DNA of 34,799 bases from contig RFSU01000002.1 in the NCBI GenBank assembly GCA_009923795.1, positions 1 through 34,799 on the forward strand, written 5' to 3'. Made by a program: the position numbers and the translations under genes. How positions within the stretch are numbered: position 1 is the first letter of the stretch; every line of letters starts with the position of its first letter. Origin of the DNA: Sphingomonadaceae bacterium. GTDB taxonomy: Bacteria > Pseudomonadota > Alphaproteobacteria > Sphingomonadales > Sphingomonadaceae. Of this stretch, positions 1 to 10,054 are shown piece after piece. The notes under the pieces are model-generated. The model did no database searches. It saw only the letters and a list, made by a program, of their open reading frames with translations, and was not told the DNA's origin.

Positions 1-2390
1 GTGGCCCGCGAGGTGGCCCGCTGGTACCAGCAGTGCTTCGGCGAGGACTTCTATCTGGAAATCCAGGACCACGGCTCCCCGGAAGATCGGATCGTCAACA
101 CCGAGATCGTGCGCATCGCCGCCGAACTCGGCATCGCCCTGATCGCCACTAACGACGCCCACTACCTCACCCGCAACGACGTCGAAGCCCACGACGCCCT
201 GCTCTGCGTGCTCACCGGCAAGCTGGTGAGCGATGAGAAGCGGCTGCGCTACACCGGCACCGAATACATCAAGAGCGAGGCGGAGATGCTCGCCCTCTTC
301 GCCGACCACCTGGAGCCAGGCGTCGTGGCCGAGGCTGTGAGAAATACGGCCCTGGTGGCGGACAAGGTGGAGGACTACGACATCCTTGGGCGCTACCAGA
401 TGCCCCGCTTCCCGATCCCCGACGGCCACACGGCGGTCACCTACTTGGCCGAGGTCACCGAAGCGGGCCTGCGCGATCGGCTGCGGCTGGGCGCTGCTGA
501 TCCGATCGATCCCACCTACGGCGAGCGCATGGCCTTTGAGCTTCAGGTGATGGAGCAGATGGGTTTCCCCGCCTACTTCCTCGTGGTGTGGGACTACATC
601 CGTTTCGCCCGCGAGAACGGCATTCCGGTGGGGCCGGGCCGGGGCTCGGCCGCCGGATCCCTGGTGGCCTATGCCCTGGGGATCACCAACATTGATCCGG
701 TGGTCAATGGCCTGCTATTTGAGCGCTTCCTCAATCCCGAGCGTAAATCCATGCCGGATATTGATACCGACTTCTGCATCGAACGCCGCGGCGAGGTGAT
801 CGATTACGTGACCCGCCGCTACGGCGAGGACAAGGTGGCCCAGATCATCACCTTTAACCGCATGACCTCAAAAGCGGTGCTCAAGGATGTGGCGCGGGTG
901 CTTGATATTCCCTATGGCGACGCCGATCGGCTGGCCAAGTTGATTCCGGTGGTGCGGGGGAAACCGGCCAAGCTCAAGGAGATGATCGGCCCTGAATCTC
1001 CGGCTCCGGAGTTTCGTGAGAAATATGAAAAAGATGTCAATGTCAAGCGCTGGGTTGACATGGCAATGCGCATTGAGGGCACCAACAAAACCTTCGGTGT
1101 GCACGCTGCTGGTGTAGTGATTGCGGCCGAACCCTTGGATGAATTGGTACCGCTGCAGCGCAATAACGACGGCCAGGTGATCACCCAGTATTTCATGGAG
1201 GATGTGGAATCGATGGGTCTGTTGAAGATGGACTTCCTCGGCCTTAAAAACCTCACCATGATCGAAAAAACGATCGATCTTGTCGAGAAAAATAGTGGGG
1301 TTCGCATCGATCCCGACGACCTGCCCGCCAACGATGAGAGCACCTATGCCCTGCTGGCCCGCGGCGATCTTGAGGGCATCTTCCAGCTCGAATCGAGTGG
1401 CATGCGCCAGATTGTGCGTGATCTCAAGCCCTCATCCCTGGAGGATATTTCTTCGATCCTGGCCCTCTACCGGCCGGGCCCCCTTGATGCTGGCCTGATC
1501 CCCAAGTTCATCAATCGTAAGCACGGCCGCGAGGCGATTGATTTTGTGGATCATAAATTAGAGCCGATCCTTAAGGAAACCTACGGGATCATGGTGTATC
1601 AGGAGCAGATCATGCGGATCGCCCAGGATTTGGCCGGCTATTCCCTTGGCGAAGCTGACCTGTTGCGGCGGGCCATGGGCAAAAAGAAGGTGTCCGAGAT
1701 GCAGAAGCATCGCGATCTGTTTGTTCATGGTGCCAGTCAGCGGGGCGTGGCCAGCAATGTCGCCGATGCCCTGTTTGACCAAATGGTGTTGTTTGCCGAA
1801 TATTGTTTCAATAAGAGCCACTCCACCGCCTACGGCGCCGTTACCTATCAGACGGCCTACCTCAAGGCCCACTATCCGGTGGCTTATATGGCCGCCCTAC
1901 TCACGGTCAACGCCGGCACCACCGACAAGGTGCAGCGCTATATCTCCAACTGCAATGCCATGGGCATTGAGGTGTTGTCACCGGATGTGAATGCTTCTGG
2001 CGTTGATTTCACCCCCACGGGCGAGCGCATCCTCTTTGGCCTCTCGGCGGTGCGCAACCTGGGTGATGGCGCCATCCGCAACCTGATCAGCGCCCGCGAA
2101 GCCGAGGGCCCCTTCCGTTCCCTCGCCGATCTCTGCGATCGCATCCCGGGCCAAACCCTCAACCGCCGCGCCCTGGAATCCCTGATCCATTCCGGTGCCC
2201 TCGACAGCCTCGAACCCAAGGCCAACCGGGCCCAGCTGATGGCCGACCTGGATTTGATCCTCGATTGGTCCTCGTCGCGGGCGAAGGATCGGGCCAGCGG
2301 CCAGGGCAACCTCTTCGACCTGCTCAGCGGTGCGGCCGCTGCCGCTGCCGAGATTGGCGAGGCCTGGTCTCGCTCGGCCCCTGCCGCCCT
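1..2390 (+). CDS. dnaE: DNA polymerase III subunit alpha, internal fragment (cyanobacterial type), truncated at both ends
   Basis: Motifs [100 protein letters not shown]. Start of the PHP domain is missing at the left edge; C-terminal OB-fold region is missing after about nt 2390. Confidence 0.93.
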
Positions 2391-2394
2391 GCCC

Positions 2395-3078
2395 GACACG
2401 CCGCCCCCGCTTCTGGGTGAGCCTGCCAAATGGGACGAGGTGCGCAGCAAGGCGGCGCTTTCTGCCTGTGGCGTGCCCGTGCCCCGTGGGCGGCTTTTGA
2501 CGCTGGCCGAACTTGAGGCGCTTTGTGAAGACGACACAGCCCCCTTGCCCGCCCCGTTTCCCTTGGTGCTTAAGGCGGTGGGTGCCGATTTGGCACATAA
2601 GACCGAACTTGGCGGTGTCGCGCTGGGCCTGTCCAGCCGGGCCGATCTACTCACGGCGGGGCGCCGTATGGCGGGGCTTGGCGGAACATATTTGATCGAG
2701 GAAATGATCGGAGGCACAATCGCCGAACTGATCGTCGGAATCGGCCGTGATCCGCAATTTGGCGTCTTCATGACACTCGGCGCGGGCGGCATTTTCGTTG
2801 AGTTGCTCAAGCAAGTTGAGCAAGTCCTGCTGCCCGCCAGCCGGGCCGAAATTGAAGCCGCCCTTGCGCGGCTGCCTCTCCACGCCGTGCTTTCAGGCTA
2901 TCGAGGCCGGGCGGGGTGCGATATGCCCGCGCTGGTCGACGCCATCGACGCGATTGCCGCCTTTGCCATGACGCATGGGGATCGGCTGGATGAACTCGAC
3001 GTCAATCCGCTGCTCGCTTTGCCCCGGGGTGCGGTCGCAGTAGATGCCCTCATCCGGATGAAGGAGCCCCTTGCATGA
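2395..3078 (+). CDS. ADP-forming acyl-CoA synthetase, C-terminal ATP-grasp domain only (5' part replaced by dnaE sequence)
   Basis: [20 protein letters not shown]...[25 protein letters not shown]...[40 protein letters not shown]...[23 protein letters not shown] is typical of the acetate--CoA ligase (ADP-forming)/Pat-like ATP-grasp domain. Confidence 0.85.
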   Translation, partial: DTPPPLLGEPAKWDEVRSKAALSACGVPVPRGRLLTLAELEALCEDDTAPLPAPFPLVLKAVGADLAHKTELGGVALGLSSRADLLTAGRRMAGLGGTYLIEEMIGGTIAELIVGIGRDPQFGVFMTLGAGGIFVELLKQVEQVLLPASRAEIEAALARLPLHAVLSGYRGRAGCDMPALVDAIDAIAAFAMTHGDRLDELDVNPLLALPRGAVAVDALIRMKEPLA

Positions 3079-3866
3079 CCCAAGCCCTGAATGCCGTCAC
3101 GCTGGAGCGCTGCGGCGAGATCCTGATCATCACTCTGAACCGGCCTAAGGCCAATGCGATCGATGTGGCGACCAGCAACGAACTCTACGCCGCGTTGAAG
3201 ACGCTGAACGACGATCCGGCGCTGCGCGTGGGGATCATCACAGGCACCGGGCGGTTCTTTTCGGCAGGCTGGGATCTGGGTGCCGCGAATGATGGCGAGG
3301 CGGTCGATGCCGATCACGGCCCCGGCGGATTTGCGGGGCTCACGGAGTTTTTTGGGCTCACAAAGCCCGTCATTGCGGCGGTCAACGGGCTGGCGGTGGG
3401 CGGTGGGTTCGAACTCGCATTGGCTGCTGACCTAATTGTCGCCAGCACGGCGGCGCGCTTCTGGCTGCCAGAGGCGCAACTCGGCATGTTGCCCGATTCG
3501 GGCGGGCTGCTGCGCCTGCCCAAGGCTATTCCGGCGCGGCTCGCGCGCGAAATGATCCTCACCGGACGGCGGATGGAGGCTGATGAAGCCTTGGCGCTGA
3601 ACCTCGTCAATCGGGTTGTGGAACCGGAGGCCCTTTTGGAAAGCGCGCTTGAACTGGCCGAAACCATCGCCCGCTCTGCGCCGCTCGCCATTGCCGCCGC
3701 GCGGGATATTCTGCGCATGACAGAGGGGATGGAGGTCGAGGCTGGCTATCGCCTGATGCGCAGCGGGGCGATCCCATCCTATCGTCGGATGCTGGAGTCG
3801 GACGATGCGCTCGAAGGGCCGCGCGCTTTTGCGCAGGGTCGCGCGCCGGAGTGGAAGGGGCGCTAG
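3075..3866 (+). CDS. Enoyl-CoA hydratase/crotonase family protein, carnitinyl-CoA dehydratase (CaiD)-like
   Basis: Crotonase fold. Recalled CaiD-like blocks: [104 protein letters not shown] overlap with upstream ORF. Confidence 0.9.
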   Translation: MTQALNAVTLERCGEILIITLNRPKANAIDVATSNELYAALKTLNDDPALRVGIITGTGRFFSAGWDLGAANDGEAVDADHGPGGFAGLTEFFGLTKPVIAAVNGLAVGGGFELALAADLIVASTAARFWLPEAQLGMLPDSGGLLRLPKAIPARLAREMILTGRRMEADEALALNLVNRVVEPEALLESALELAETIARSAPLAIAAARDILRMTEGMEVEAGYRLMRSGAIPSYRRMLESDDALEGPRAFAQGRAPEWKGR

Positions 3867-5098
3867 GCCGCGTCCCAGTCCACGGGCTCAACGCGGGGAA
3901 GGATCACCAGCCAGCCGACCAACCCGAGCAGGTTGACGAGCCCTGCCAGCAAGAATGCCGTGCTATAAGATCCGTTCCCGGCATCGATCAGCACACCCGC
4001 GAAAAAGACGCCGATGATGCCCGGCAGGTTGCCCATCATATTCTGCACGCCGACCCAGCGCGCGGCCGCTGACGGCCCAGCCATGATCTGCGGAATGATG
4101 AAATAAGCGGGGCAAGAAAGCCCCAGCGCGATCTCATAAACGAACAGCAGGGTGAGGCAGATGCCGATTGGCATGGCCGGCATCGCCAGCATGCACACAA
4201 GCCCGGCGACATGTGCCGCCGCGAGCGGCAGCTTGAGCGAAAGTGAGGGAGACCAGCCGCGCTGAATAGCTTTGTCGAGCGCCCAGCCAGCAAAGAGGGC
4301 CGCCAGCGCATTGACCAGATAGGCGCTGGAGACGACCGTGGCCATGTGCGTCTTTGAAAAGCCACGTTGCATTTCGAGATACATCGGCAAATAGCCGAGG
4401 ATGAAATACCAGTTCCAATTGCCGGCAAAATGACCAAGCGAAGCACCCCATAAAGCGCGCTGGCCCAGAATTTGACGCATCGTCACGGGGTGCGCTGAGG
4501 GCTGCTCCGGAGACTGGCCCTCATTAATGCGCACCCGGCTCCAAGGGATCAGCCAAAGCAGGGAGACTGCGCCGAACAGAACAAATGTCACGCGCCAGCC
4601 CCATTGCGCCATCATCACCCCACCGAGAAGCGTGCCGACCGCAGGGCCGACCAGATAGCCAAAACCGATCACCCCATTAGCGAGCCCCATCTGCGCGCGT
4701 GGTACATTGCTGGCGATAATTTTCGAGGTGGTGGTGAACGCCACACTCTCCCCCATCCCCAGCATCATGCGCAGGACGAACAGCCCCATGAACCCTTCCA
4801 CAAAGCCCGTCAGCAGGGTTGAGACCGACCACAAAAGCGCACCGATGCCGAGCACAAGCTTGCCACCCAGCCTATCCGACAGGGCACCTGCCGGAAGCTG
4901 GCAGAACGCATATGCGAAATAAAATGCAGCGCCGAGAGCGCCATAGGCTGTGGCCGAGAGGTTTAGATCCCCCCGAATCTGGGTCGCGCCGGTCGCAAGA
5001 TTGCCGCGATCAATATAGTTAATGAACAAACTGATCGCCATCAGACCAACGAGAACCAGCGGGGCTGTTGTCCGCAGCGCAGATGCCTTAGTCGGCAT
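3863..5098 (-). CDS. MFS transporter (ACS/anion:cation symporter-like)
   Basis: About 12 hydrophobic segments; [23 protein letters not shown], and [30 protein letters not shown] are MFS/ACS-like. Confidence 0.85.
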   Translation of the reverse strand: MPTKASALRTTAPLVLVGLMAISLFINYIDRGNLATGATQIRGDLNLSATAYGALGAAFYFAYAFCQLPAGALSDRLGGKLVLGIGALLWSVSTLLTGFVEGFMGLFVLRMMLGMGESVAFTTTSKIIASNVPRAQMGLANGVIGFGYLVGPAVGTLLGGVMMAQWGWRVTFVLFGAVSLLWLIPWSRVRINEGQSPEQPSAHPVTMRQILGQRALWGASLGHFAGNWNWYFILGYLPMYLEMQRGFSKTHMATVVSSAYLVNALAALFAGWALDKAIQRGWSPSLSLKLPLAAAHVAGLVCMLAMPAMPIGICLTLLFVYEIALGLSCPAYFIIPQIMAGPSAAARWVGVQNMMGNLPGIIGVFFAGVLIDAGNGSYSTAFLLAGLVNLLGLVGWLVILPRVEPVDWDAA

Positions 5099-5843
5099 AG
5101 TCAGGCTCCCGTCGATCGAGCATGCGCTTCAGCGCGGCGAAATGGAGCTCAATCCGATCATGCCCTTCGACCTGAGCGGAACTGGCATATTGTGCCACCG
5201 TGCGGTGCAGGACAGGCTCCGGCACACAGCGGACAGCCTGCCCACTCGATTGGGCTAGGATCTGCGTCATCGCCGCGCGTTCGAAGAAATAGAGCGTGTT
5301 GAACGCATCGGCGACGCTTGTGCCGGTTGCGACCACGCCGTGGTTGCGCAGGAGAAGGACAATCTTGTCGCCCAGCGCCTTGGCCATGCGCGCGCCCTCG
5401 CTGCTGTCGAGCGCGAAACCTTCATAATCGCACAGCGCAATCAACCCGTTAAAGCCGATCGCATTTTGGCTGGCCATCAGGAGCGTTGGGTCGTCCAACA
5501 TGCTGAGCGCAGTGGCGTAAGGCATATGGGTATGGAGCACGCAGTGCACGTCGGGCCGCGCGGCGTGCAAAGGCGCATGGATGTGAAACGCAGTGTCCTC
5601 GACTGGCCCCGACCCTGCTAGGACATTTCCGGCAAAATCGACCACGAGAAAATCGCTGGCCCGCACTTCCGACCAATGCAGCCCGAACGGCGCGAGCAAA
5701 AACCGATCACTATGACCAGGCAGCAGAGCCGTGAAATGGTTGTCGATGCCCTCATGATAGCCATAATGCACGGCGAGGCGATGCGCGGCCGCCAAATCAA
5801 TACGCGCCTGTCTCTCGGCCGCATCGCAGCCCGCCAAAGCCAT
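5088..5843 (-). CDS. Class II aldolase/adducin family protein
   Basis: YHEGIDNHFTALLPG, HCVLHTHMPYATALS (metal-binding HxH), LLRNHGVVATGTSVADAFNTLYFFERA. Confidence 0.88.
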   Translation of the reverse strand: MALAGCDAAERQARIDLAAAHRLAVHYGYHEGIDNHFTALLPGHSDRFLLAPFGLHWSEVRASDFLVVDFAGNVLAGSGPVEDTAFHIHAPLHAARPDVHCVLHTHMPYATALSMLDDPTLLMASQNAIGFNGLIALCDYEGFALDSSEGARMAKALGDKIVLLLRNHGVVATGTSVADAFNTLYFFERAAMTQILAQSSGQAVRCVPEPVLHRTVAQYASSAQVEGHDRIELHFAALKRMLDRREPDYAD

Positions 5844-7204
5844 CAGTCCGTCAGGCCAGCTTCAAGGCCCCGCTGCAAGGGCTTGCGCAACAGAAGAATG
5901 AGCGTGGCACCCACAGCGGCAATGGCCGCATCCAACGCCCAAAAGGTAGAAGGTGACATCTGATCGAAGTAACTGCCGACCCATCCTGCCATCACATGGG
6001 CAACAAATGGCGAAAGAAAGGCTACGCCCATCATCGTTGAAGCAATACGTGGCGGAGCCGCCTTGCTGACAATGGCAAGCGTCGTCGGCCAATAATACAT
6101 CCAGGCAAGCCCCATGGTCAGCCAGCCAGCGACCGCCCAGCCCGCCGAGACACTATCCGGTTCAGTAAGGCCCCAATTGCCATAAGCGAGGAGCAAGGCA
6201 CCACATCCGACGATGGCCGTGCCAATCCCCTGCTTGGTCACGCTGGCCGGTTCACTGCCCCGCTTGGCTTGCCAACCCCATAGAACCACCAGCATGGGGG
6301 CGACGAGAACAGACCCGAGCGAATCCATCGACGCAAACCAGCTTGATGGAACCACGCCGAATGGCGTGGCGAGATTCACATATTGGTCGACCCAGAGAAT
6401 GCCAACGCTCCACACCATTGGATAGGCGATTTCAGCCGGAATGGTGAGTGCAATCACGAAGAGGAGGACGAGCACACGCTTGCGCTCGCTTGGGCTCAAG
6501 GGTGGGGCCTTTTCGCGCTCGCGCCGGGCCGGGCGGTCGTCTGGCAAGTGTTTCTGGCCAAGAATATAACTGACCAGCGCGAGAAGCATTAGCACGGCTG
6601 CAACCGCAAAGCCCGTGTGCCATCCATAAATGGCCGCAACCAGCCCCGTCACCAACGGGCCGCTTGCAGCGCCAATGTTAATCCCTGTCGAAAAAATTGT
6701 GTACCCACGTGACCGCATCGATTCATCGTCGCGCGGGTAAAGCGAGCCGACTTGCGCCGAAATATTGCCCTTGAGAAATCCTGAGCCAAGAATGAGCAAG
6801 AGCAACGCGAGCAGAAAGGTCGAATAAAAGGACATCGCCAAATGGCCTGCGCTCATGAGCAACACGCCGATCAGAACTGTACGCTTTGCCCCCAAGATCC
6901 GGTCAGCCACCCATCCGCCAATGAGCGGCGTGAAATAGACCAACCCGGCATACCAGCCATAGACAATCGCGGCAAAGGCCATGTCGGTCATCTGCCCGTT
7001 AAACCCGATCAAGCTCCTGAGCGTCGACAGCCCAGCGACCTTGGCTGCATTTTCCGGCAGCAACAGATCCTTGACCATGTAAAGGGTTAGAAGCCCTGAC
7101 ATCCCGTAAAAGGAAAACCGCTCCCAAGTCTCGGTGAAGGCGAGGTAATAGACACCCTTGGGATGGCCGCCAAATTGTTCAGAATGCTGCGTTGCGCTGT
7201 CCAT
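5843..7204 (-). CDS. POT family peptide/oligopeptide MFS transporter
   Basis: FTETWERFSFYGMSGLLTLYMV signature, GFLKGNISAQVGSLY, RSRGYTIFSTGINIGAASGPL. Start placed at MDSATQHSEQFGGHPKG (7204) rather than the ORF 5' end. Confidence 0.88.
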   Translation of the reverse strand: MDSATQHSEQFGGHPKGVYYLAFTETWERFSFYGMSGLLTLYMVKDLLLPENAAKVAGLSTLRSLIGFNGQMTDMAFAAIVYGWYAGLVYFTPLIGGWVADRILGAKRTVLIGVLLMSAGHLAMSFYSTFLLALLLLILGSGFLKGNISAQVGSLYPRDDESMRSRGYTIFSTGINIGAASGPLVTGLVAAIYGWHTGFAVAAVLMLLALVSYILGQKHLPDDRPARREREKAPPLSPSERKRVLVLLFVIALTIPAEIAYPMVWSVGILWVDQYVNLATPFGVVPSSWFASMDSLGSVLVAPMLVVLWGWQAKRGSEPASVTKQGIGTAIVGCGALLLAYGNWGLTEPDSVSAGWAVAGWLTMGLAWMYYWPTTLAIVSKAAPPRIASTMMGVAFLSPFVAHVMAGWVGSYFDQMSPSTFWALDAAIAAVGATLILLLRKPLQRGLEAGLTD

Positions 7205-7482
7205 GCGTATCCCCTCACCTAGTCCCGTTTCCGTACCCGCATATTCCTGCAAGACGTCCGGGCCGATTGGTGCGCGGCAGGATATCAGGCAATCAGGCAT
7301 TTCCTCATCGCACGTGATGAGCGGTAATCATGGTCTTAGCGTTGGGGTGGGCTTCTGCAAGGGGGATAAGAGCGGCCCTTCAGATGCAGTCCAGAACCTT
7401 CCCGCCATTGCCCTTTCAGCCAAAGGAGGGCTGATGGATGCAAATGGATCTACCACCGCAGACGGGAATGCCCTCTACCCCT

Positions 7483-8733
7483 TCAAATGCGTCCCAAAAG
7501 CAACGCCGCAAGCCAAGGCCCAAGGATGATGAGTAATTGTGCGGGCATCACGCGTGAGGCGAACACTCTTGGCCCTGCGGCGCAGGCAAATATTATTTTC
7601 GCGGCAGCGCTGGATGACCAAGCGACCAACAAGGGAAGTGCTGCGTCTTGTGATGAAATTTGACCTGCTGATACTTGGGATGCCACCGCAATGGAAGCCG
7701 CATGAACATCCAGCACGCCGCCAATGGCCGCTGCAAAAAGGATGCCCGGCTCTCCGAATATATCCCTGAGCGCCGACGCGAAAATCAGCATGATGCCGAG
7801 CGTTGCAGAAAACATAAAAGCCAGTGCGAACCCTATACGTCGATCCATCTCTGGCACTGCGCCGGGCAGGCTATGCCAAGCAGCGACCGTCAAGCTAATG
7901 CCAAGGCAGGCCGCTGTGGCGATTGCAGCCAATATCGGCAGCAGTGCGATTGCAAAGGTCGCTTGGTCGGTGAGTTGAAGGACAAAGCCAAGTTGAACGA
8001 ATGTTGCAACCGTCGATAAGACCGCAGCCGCCGATGCCGCACCCACGGCCTGGGGCACGCGTCGCGACCATGCCCCCATCGCACCAATGGTCGCCGAGCT
8101 GGAAACAAAGCCAGACGCCAATCCCAACACCGGAACGCCCAAGCGCGCGCCCAGCCAACGGGTGACCACCCGGCCAGTCGCATTAATCCCAAGAACAAGA
8201 ATAACGACAAGCCACATGCTATAGGGGTTGATGGCGTCAAACGGCCCCATAGTGCGATTTGGCAAGAGGGGAAGAATAACAAACGTCGCACCGGCAACAG
8301 TCAGGACGTCAGCCAATTCTCCTGCGGTCATCACCTTGCCAACAAAGCGATGCATTGGCCCTCGAGCCGCCAATAGCATCGTTAAAAGAACGGCAATGCC
8401 GACAGCAAATGCTGGAGCGTCGAGAGATTGGCCGCCAAGCAGGGCCGTCGCAAGGAGCGCGAATTCAGTCGTCAAACCCGGGTCGTTATCATCCCGGCTC
8501 CGCCAATATCCGATGGCCGTAAAGACGGCCAAACAGGCAACACAAACCGATAAAAGGAGAACACCGCCCAGATGCATCGCAAGCGCAGCCAAAAGAGAGG
8601 CGGTCGCAAATGTTCTGATACCTGCGGTTGCGGGCACCCGTCGCGCAGACTTTCGCCTTTCCCGTTCTGCACCGATAAGCAAGCCTATGCCAAGCGCGAT
8701 CAAAATGCTTTTGAGTATTCCAGCAGTCAGCAT
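7483..8733 (-). CDS. MgtC/SapB family membrane protein (DUF4010-containing)
   Basis: N-terminal ILIALGIGLLIGAERERRK...AGIRTFATASLLAALA is MgtC/SapB-like; C-terminal GLASGFVSSSATIGAMGAWSRR is DUF4010-like. Confidence 0.85.
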   Translation of the reverse strand: MLTAGILKSILIALGIGLLIGAERERRKSARRVPATAGIRTFATASLLAALAMHLGGVLLLSVCVACLAVFTAIGYWRSRDDNDPGLTTEFALLATALLGGQSLDAPAFAVGIAVLLTMLLAARGPMHRFVGKVMTAGELADVLTVAGATFVILPLLPNRTMGPFDAINPYSMWLVVILVLGINATGRVVTRWLGARLGVPVLGLASGFVSSSATIGAMGAWSRRVPQAVGAASAAAVLSTVATFVQLGFVLQLTDQATFAIALLPILAAIATAACLGISLTVAAWHSLPGAVPEMDRRIGFALAFMFSATLGIMLIFASALRDIFGEPGILFAAAIGGVLDVHAASIAVASQVSAGQISSQDAALPLLVAWSSSAAAKIIFACAAGPRVFASRVMPAQLLIILGPWLAALLLGRI

Positions 8734-8832
8734 GGCTGACCCTTATAGCTGGAATTGAACTGGAACCAACCAACGCCGCAGGCGTAAAGACCTAATATAT
8801 GTAAAGGGGAACCATGCTTGGTTATGTCCAAA

Positions 8833-8909
8833 TGGCGCGCCCGGAACGATTCGAACGTCCGACCCTCAGATTCGTAGTCTGATGCTCTATCCAGCTGAGC
8901 TACGGGCGC
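8833..8909 (-). tRNA. tRNA-Arg (ACG), CCA encoded
   Basis: Reverse complement gcgcccgtagctcagctggatagagcatcagactACGaatctgagggtcggacgttcgaatcgttccgggcgcgcca; acceptor GCGCCCG/CGGGCGC, intact arms, TTCGAAT T-loop. Confidence 0.96.
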
Positions 8910-8993
8910 GCATAGAAGAGGCGCGGTTAGTCGGCTTTTTCTAAAAGTGCAAGCCCGTTGCGACATGGAAAGGCTGCTTCTAGAAGAAGGTCT

Positions 8994-9488
8994 ATGAAAG
9001 CTGCCGTGCCCCTTATCGCTCTTCTGCTCTCCGCCTGCGCGGGCAAGGGAGCTTTTCCATCGCTCAATCCGCGCCCTATTGAGGCGCAAGCAGCAGGATT
9101 TTTGCAGGAACCAGACCAACAGGTGGCGGCACTCCTTCCTTCTGATCCCAAAATGTCTGCCCGAATCGAAGGCATCGCCCGTCCTGCACTGGAAAGCGAA
9201 GCCGCCTTTGGCGCAGCAGCGGCCAATGCAGAGCGGATAGTGTCCAGCGCGGGGCCATCGGGGAGTGACAGCTGGGCCCTAGCCCAAATGCGCGTCTCAG
9301 CGCTCGAGCGAAGCCGCTATGCTGTCAAATCGGGCCTTGCGGAGCTGGATATCGTGCGTCGTGAATTGATGGCCGCCCCCAAGGGCGAAGACCTGAACAG
9401 ACTTGAGGATAGGATCCGGCAGATTGAGGCGCTGGATGCGCGGCAAGACGCGGCGATGCAGCGCCTACAGGCTGCCCTTAGCCGCTGA
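8994..9488 (+). CDS. Putative lipoprotein of unknown function
   Basis: MKAAVPLIALLLSACAG lipobox (LSAC); coiled-coil-like C-terminus; no recognised domain. Confidence 0.65.
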   Translation: MKAAVPLIALLLSACAGKGAFPSLNPRPIEAQAAGFLQEPDQQVAALLPSDPKMSARIEGIARPALESEAAFGAAAANAERIVSSAGPSGSDSWALAQMRVSALERSRYAVKSGLAELDIVRRELMAAPKGEDLNRLEDRIRQIEALDARQDAAMQRLQAALSR

Positions 9489-10023
9489 CGGCGGCCTTAT
9501 GAATTTGGCCATTTTCCACATAATGGGCCACGGCCATGCGGTTCATCACCGCCCAATTTTCGTCCAATTCCCGCATCATTCGGGCGGGGCGACCGCCCCA
9601 CATCTGAAAACTGTCAATCTGCTTGCCCGGCGTGAGCATGGCCCCTGCGGCGAGCATTGAATTCTCCGCCAGAACGCAGCCATCCATGACGATGGAGCCC
9701 AGCCCAACCAGCGCATTGCGGCCAATAGTGCAGCCGTGCAGCATTGCCATATGGCCGATCAACGCGCCGTCTTCGATAATCGTCTTTGTGCCAAGCATGC
9801 CGCCCTTATCCGGATCACAATGGATGACAGTTCCATCCTGAATATTAGAGCGCGCCCCAATGCGGATGGCATTCACATCGCCGCGCAGCACGCAATTATA
9901 CCAGATGCTCGCCTCTGGGCCGATGTCCACATCACCCATGATGCGGCACCCCGGCGCGATGAAGGCGGACGGATGAATGCGCGGCGTATGGCCATTCAAG
10001 GTGATGATGGAGACGTTGTTCAT
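9478..10023 (-). CDS. Gamma carbonic anhydrase family protein (left-handed beta-helix)
   Basis: Hexapeptide repeats: IHPSAFIAPGCRIMGDVDIGPEASIWYNCVLRGDVNAIRIGARSNIQDGTVIHCD...IGHMAMLHGCTIG. Start at MNNVSIIT. Confidence 0.92.
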   Translation of the reverse strand: MNNVSIITLNGHTPRIHPSAFIAPGCRIMGDVDIGPEASIWYNCVLRGDVNAIRIGARSNIQDGTVIHCDPDKGGMLGTKTIIEDGALIGHMAMLHGCTIGRNALVGLGSIVMDGCVLAENSMLAAGAMLTPGKQIDSFQMWGGRPARMMRELDENWAVMNRMAVAHYVENGQIHKAAVSG

Positions 10024-10054
10024 GGGGCTGTCATGGCCGATTGGCGCTGGCCAA

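Noticed and set aside
1938-2810. 290-aa minus-strand ORF spanning the dnaE/acyl-CoA synthetase junction
   Set aside because: Ser/Arg/Pro-rich translation typical of antisense GC-rich DNA; both plus-strand partners are recognisable protein families.
1-3078. Novel DnaE-acyl-CoA synthetase fusion enzyme
   Set aside because: Both parts are truncated mid-domain and appear to come from different phyla; misassembly is the simpler explanation.
7340-7485. 6S RNA (ssrS) identity for the structured intergenic region
   Set aside because: The long hairpin shape is similar, but I could not see a convincing open-promoter-like bubble and no zapA/ygfA neighbour is present.
8773-8785. ACGCC-tgc-GGCGT hairpin downstream of tRNA-Arg as terminator
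   Set aside because: Only a 5-bp stem and no clear U-run; too weak to call.
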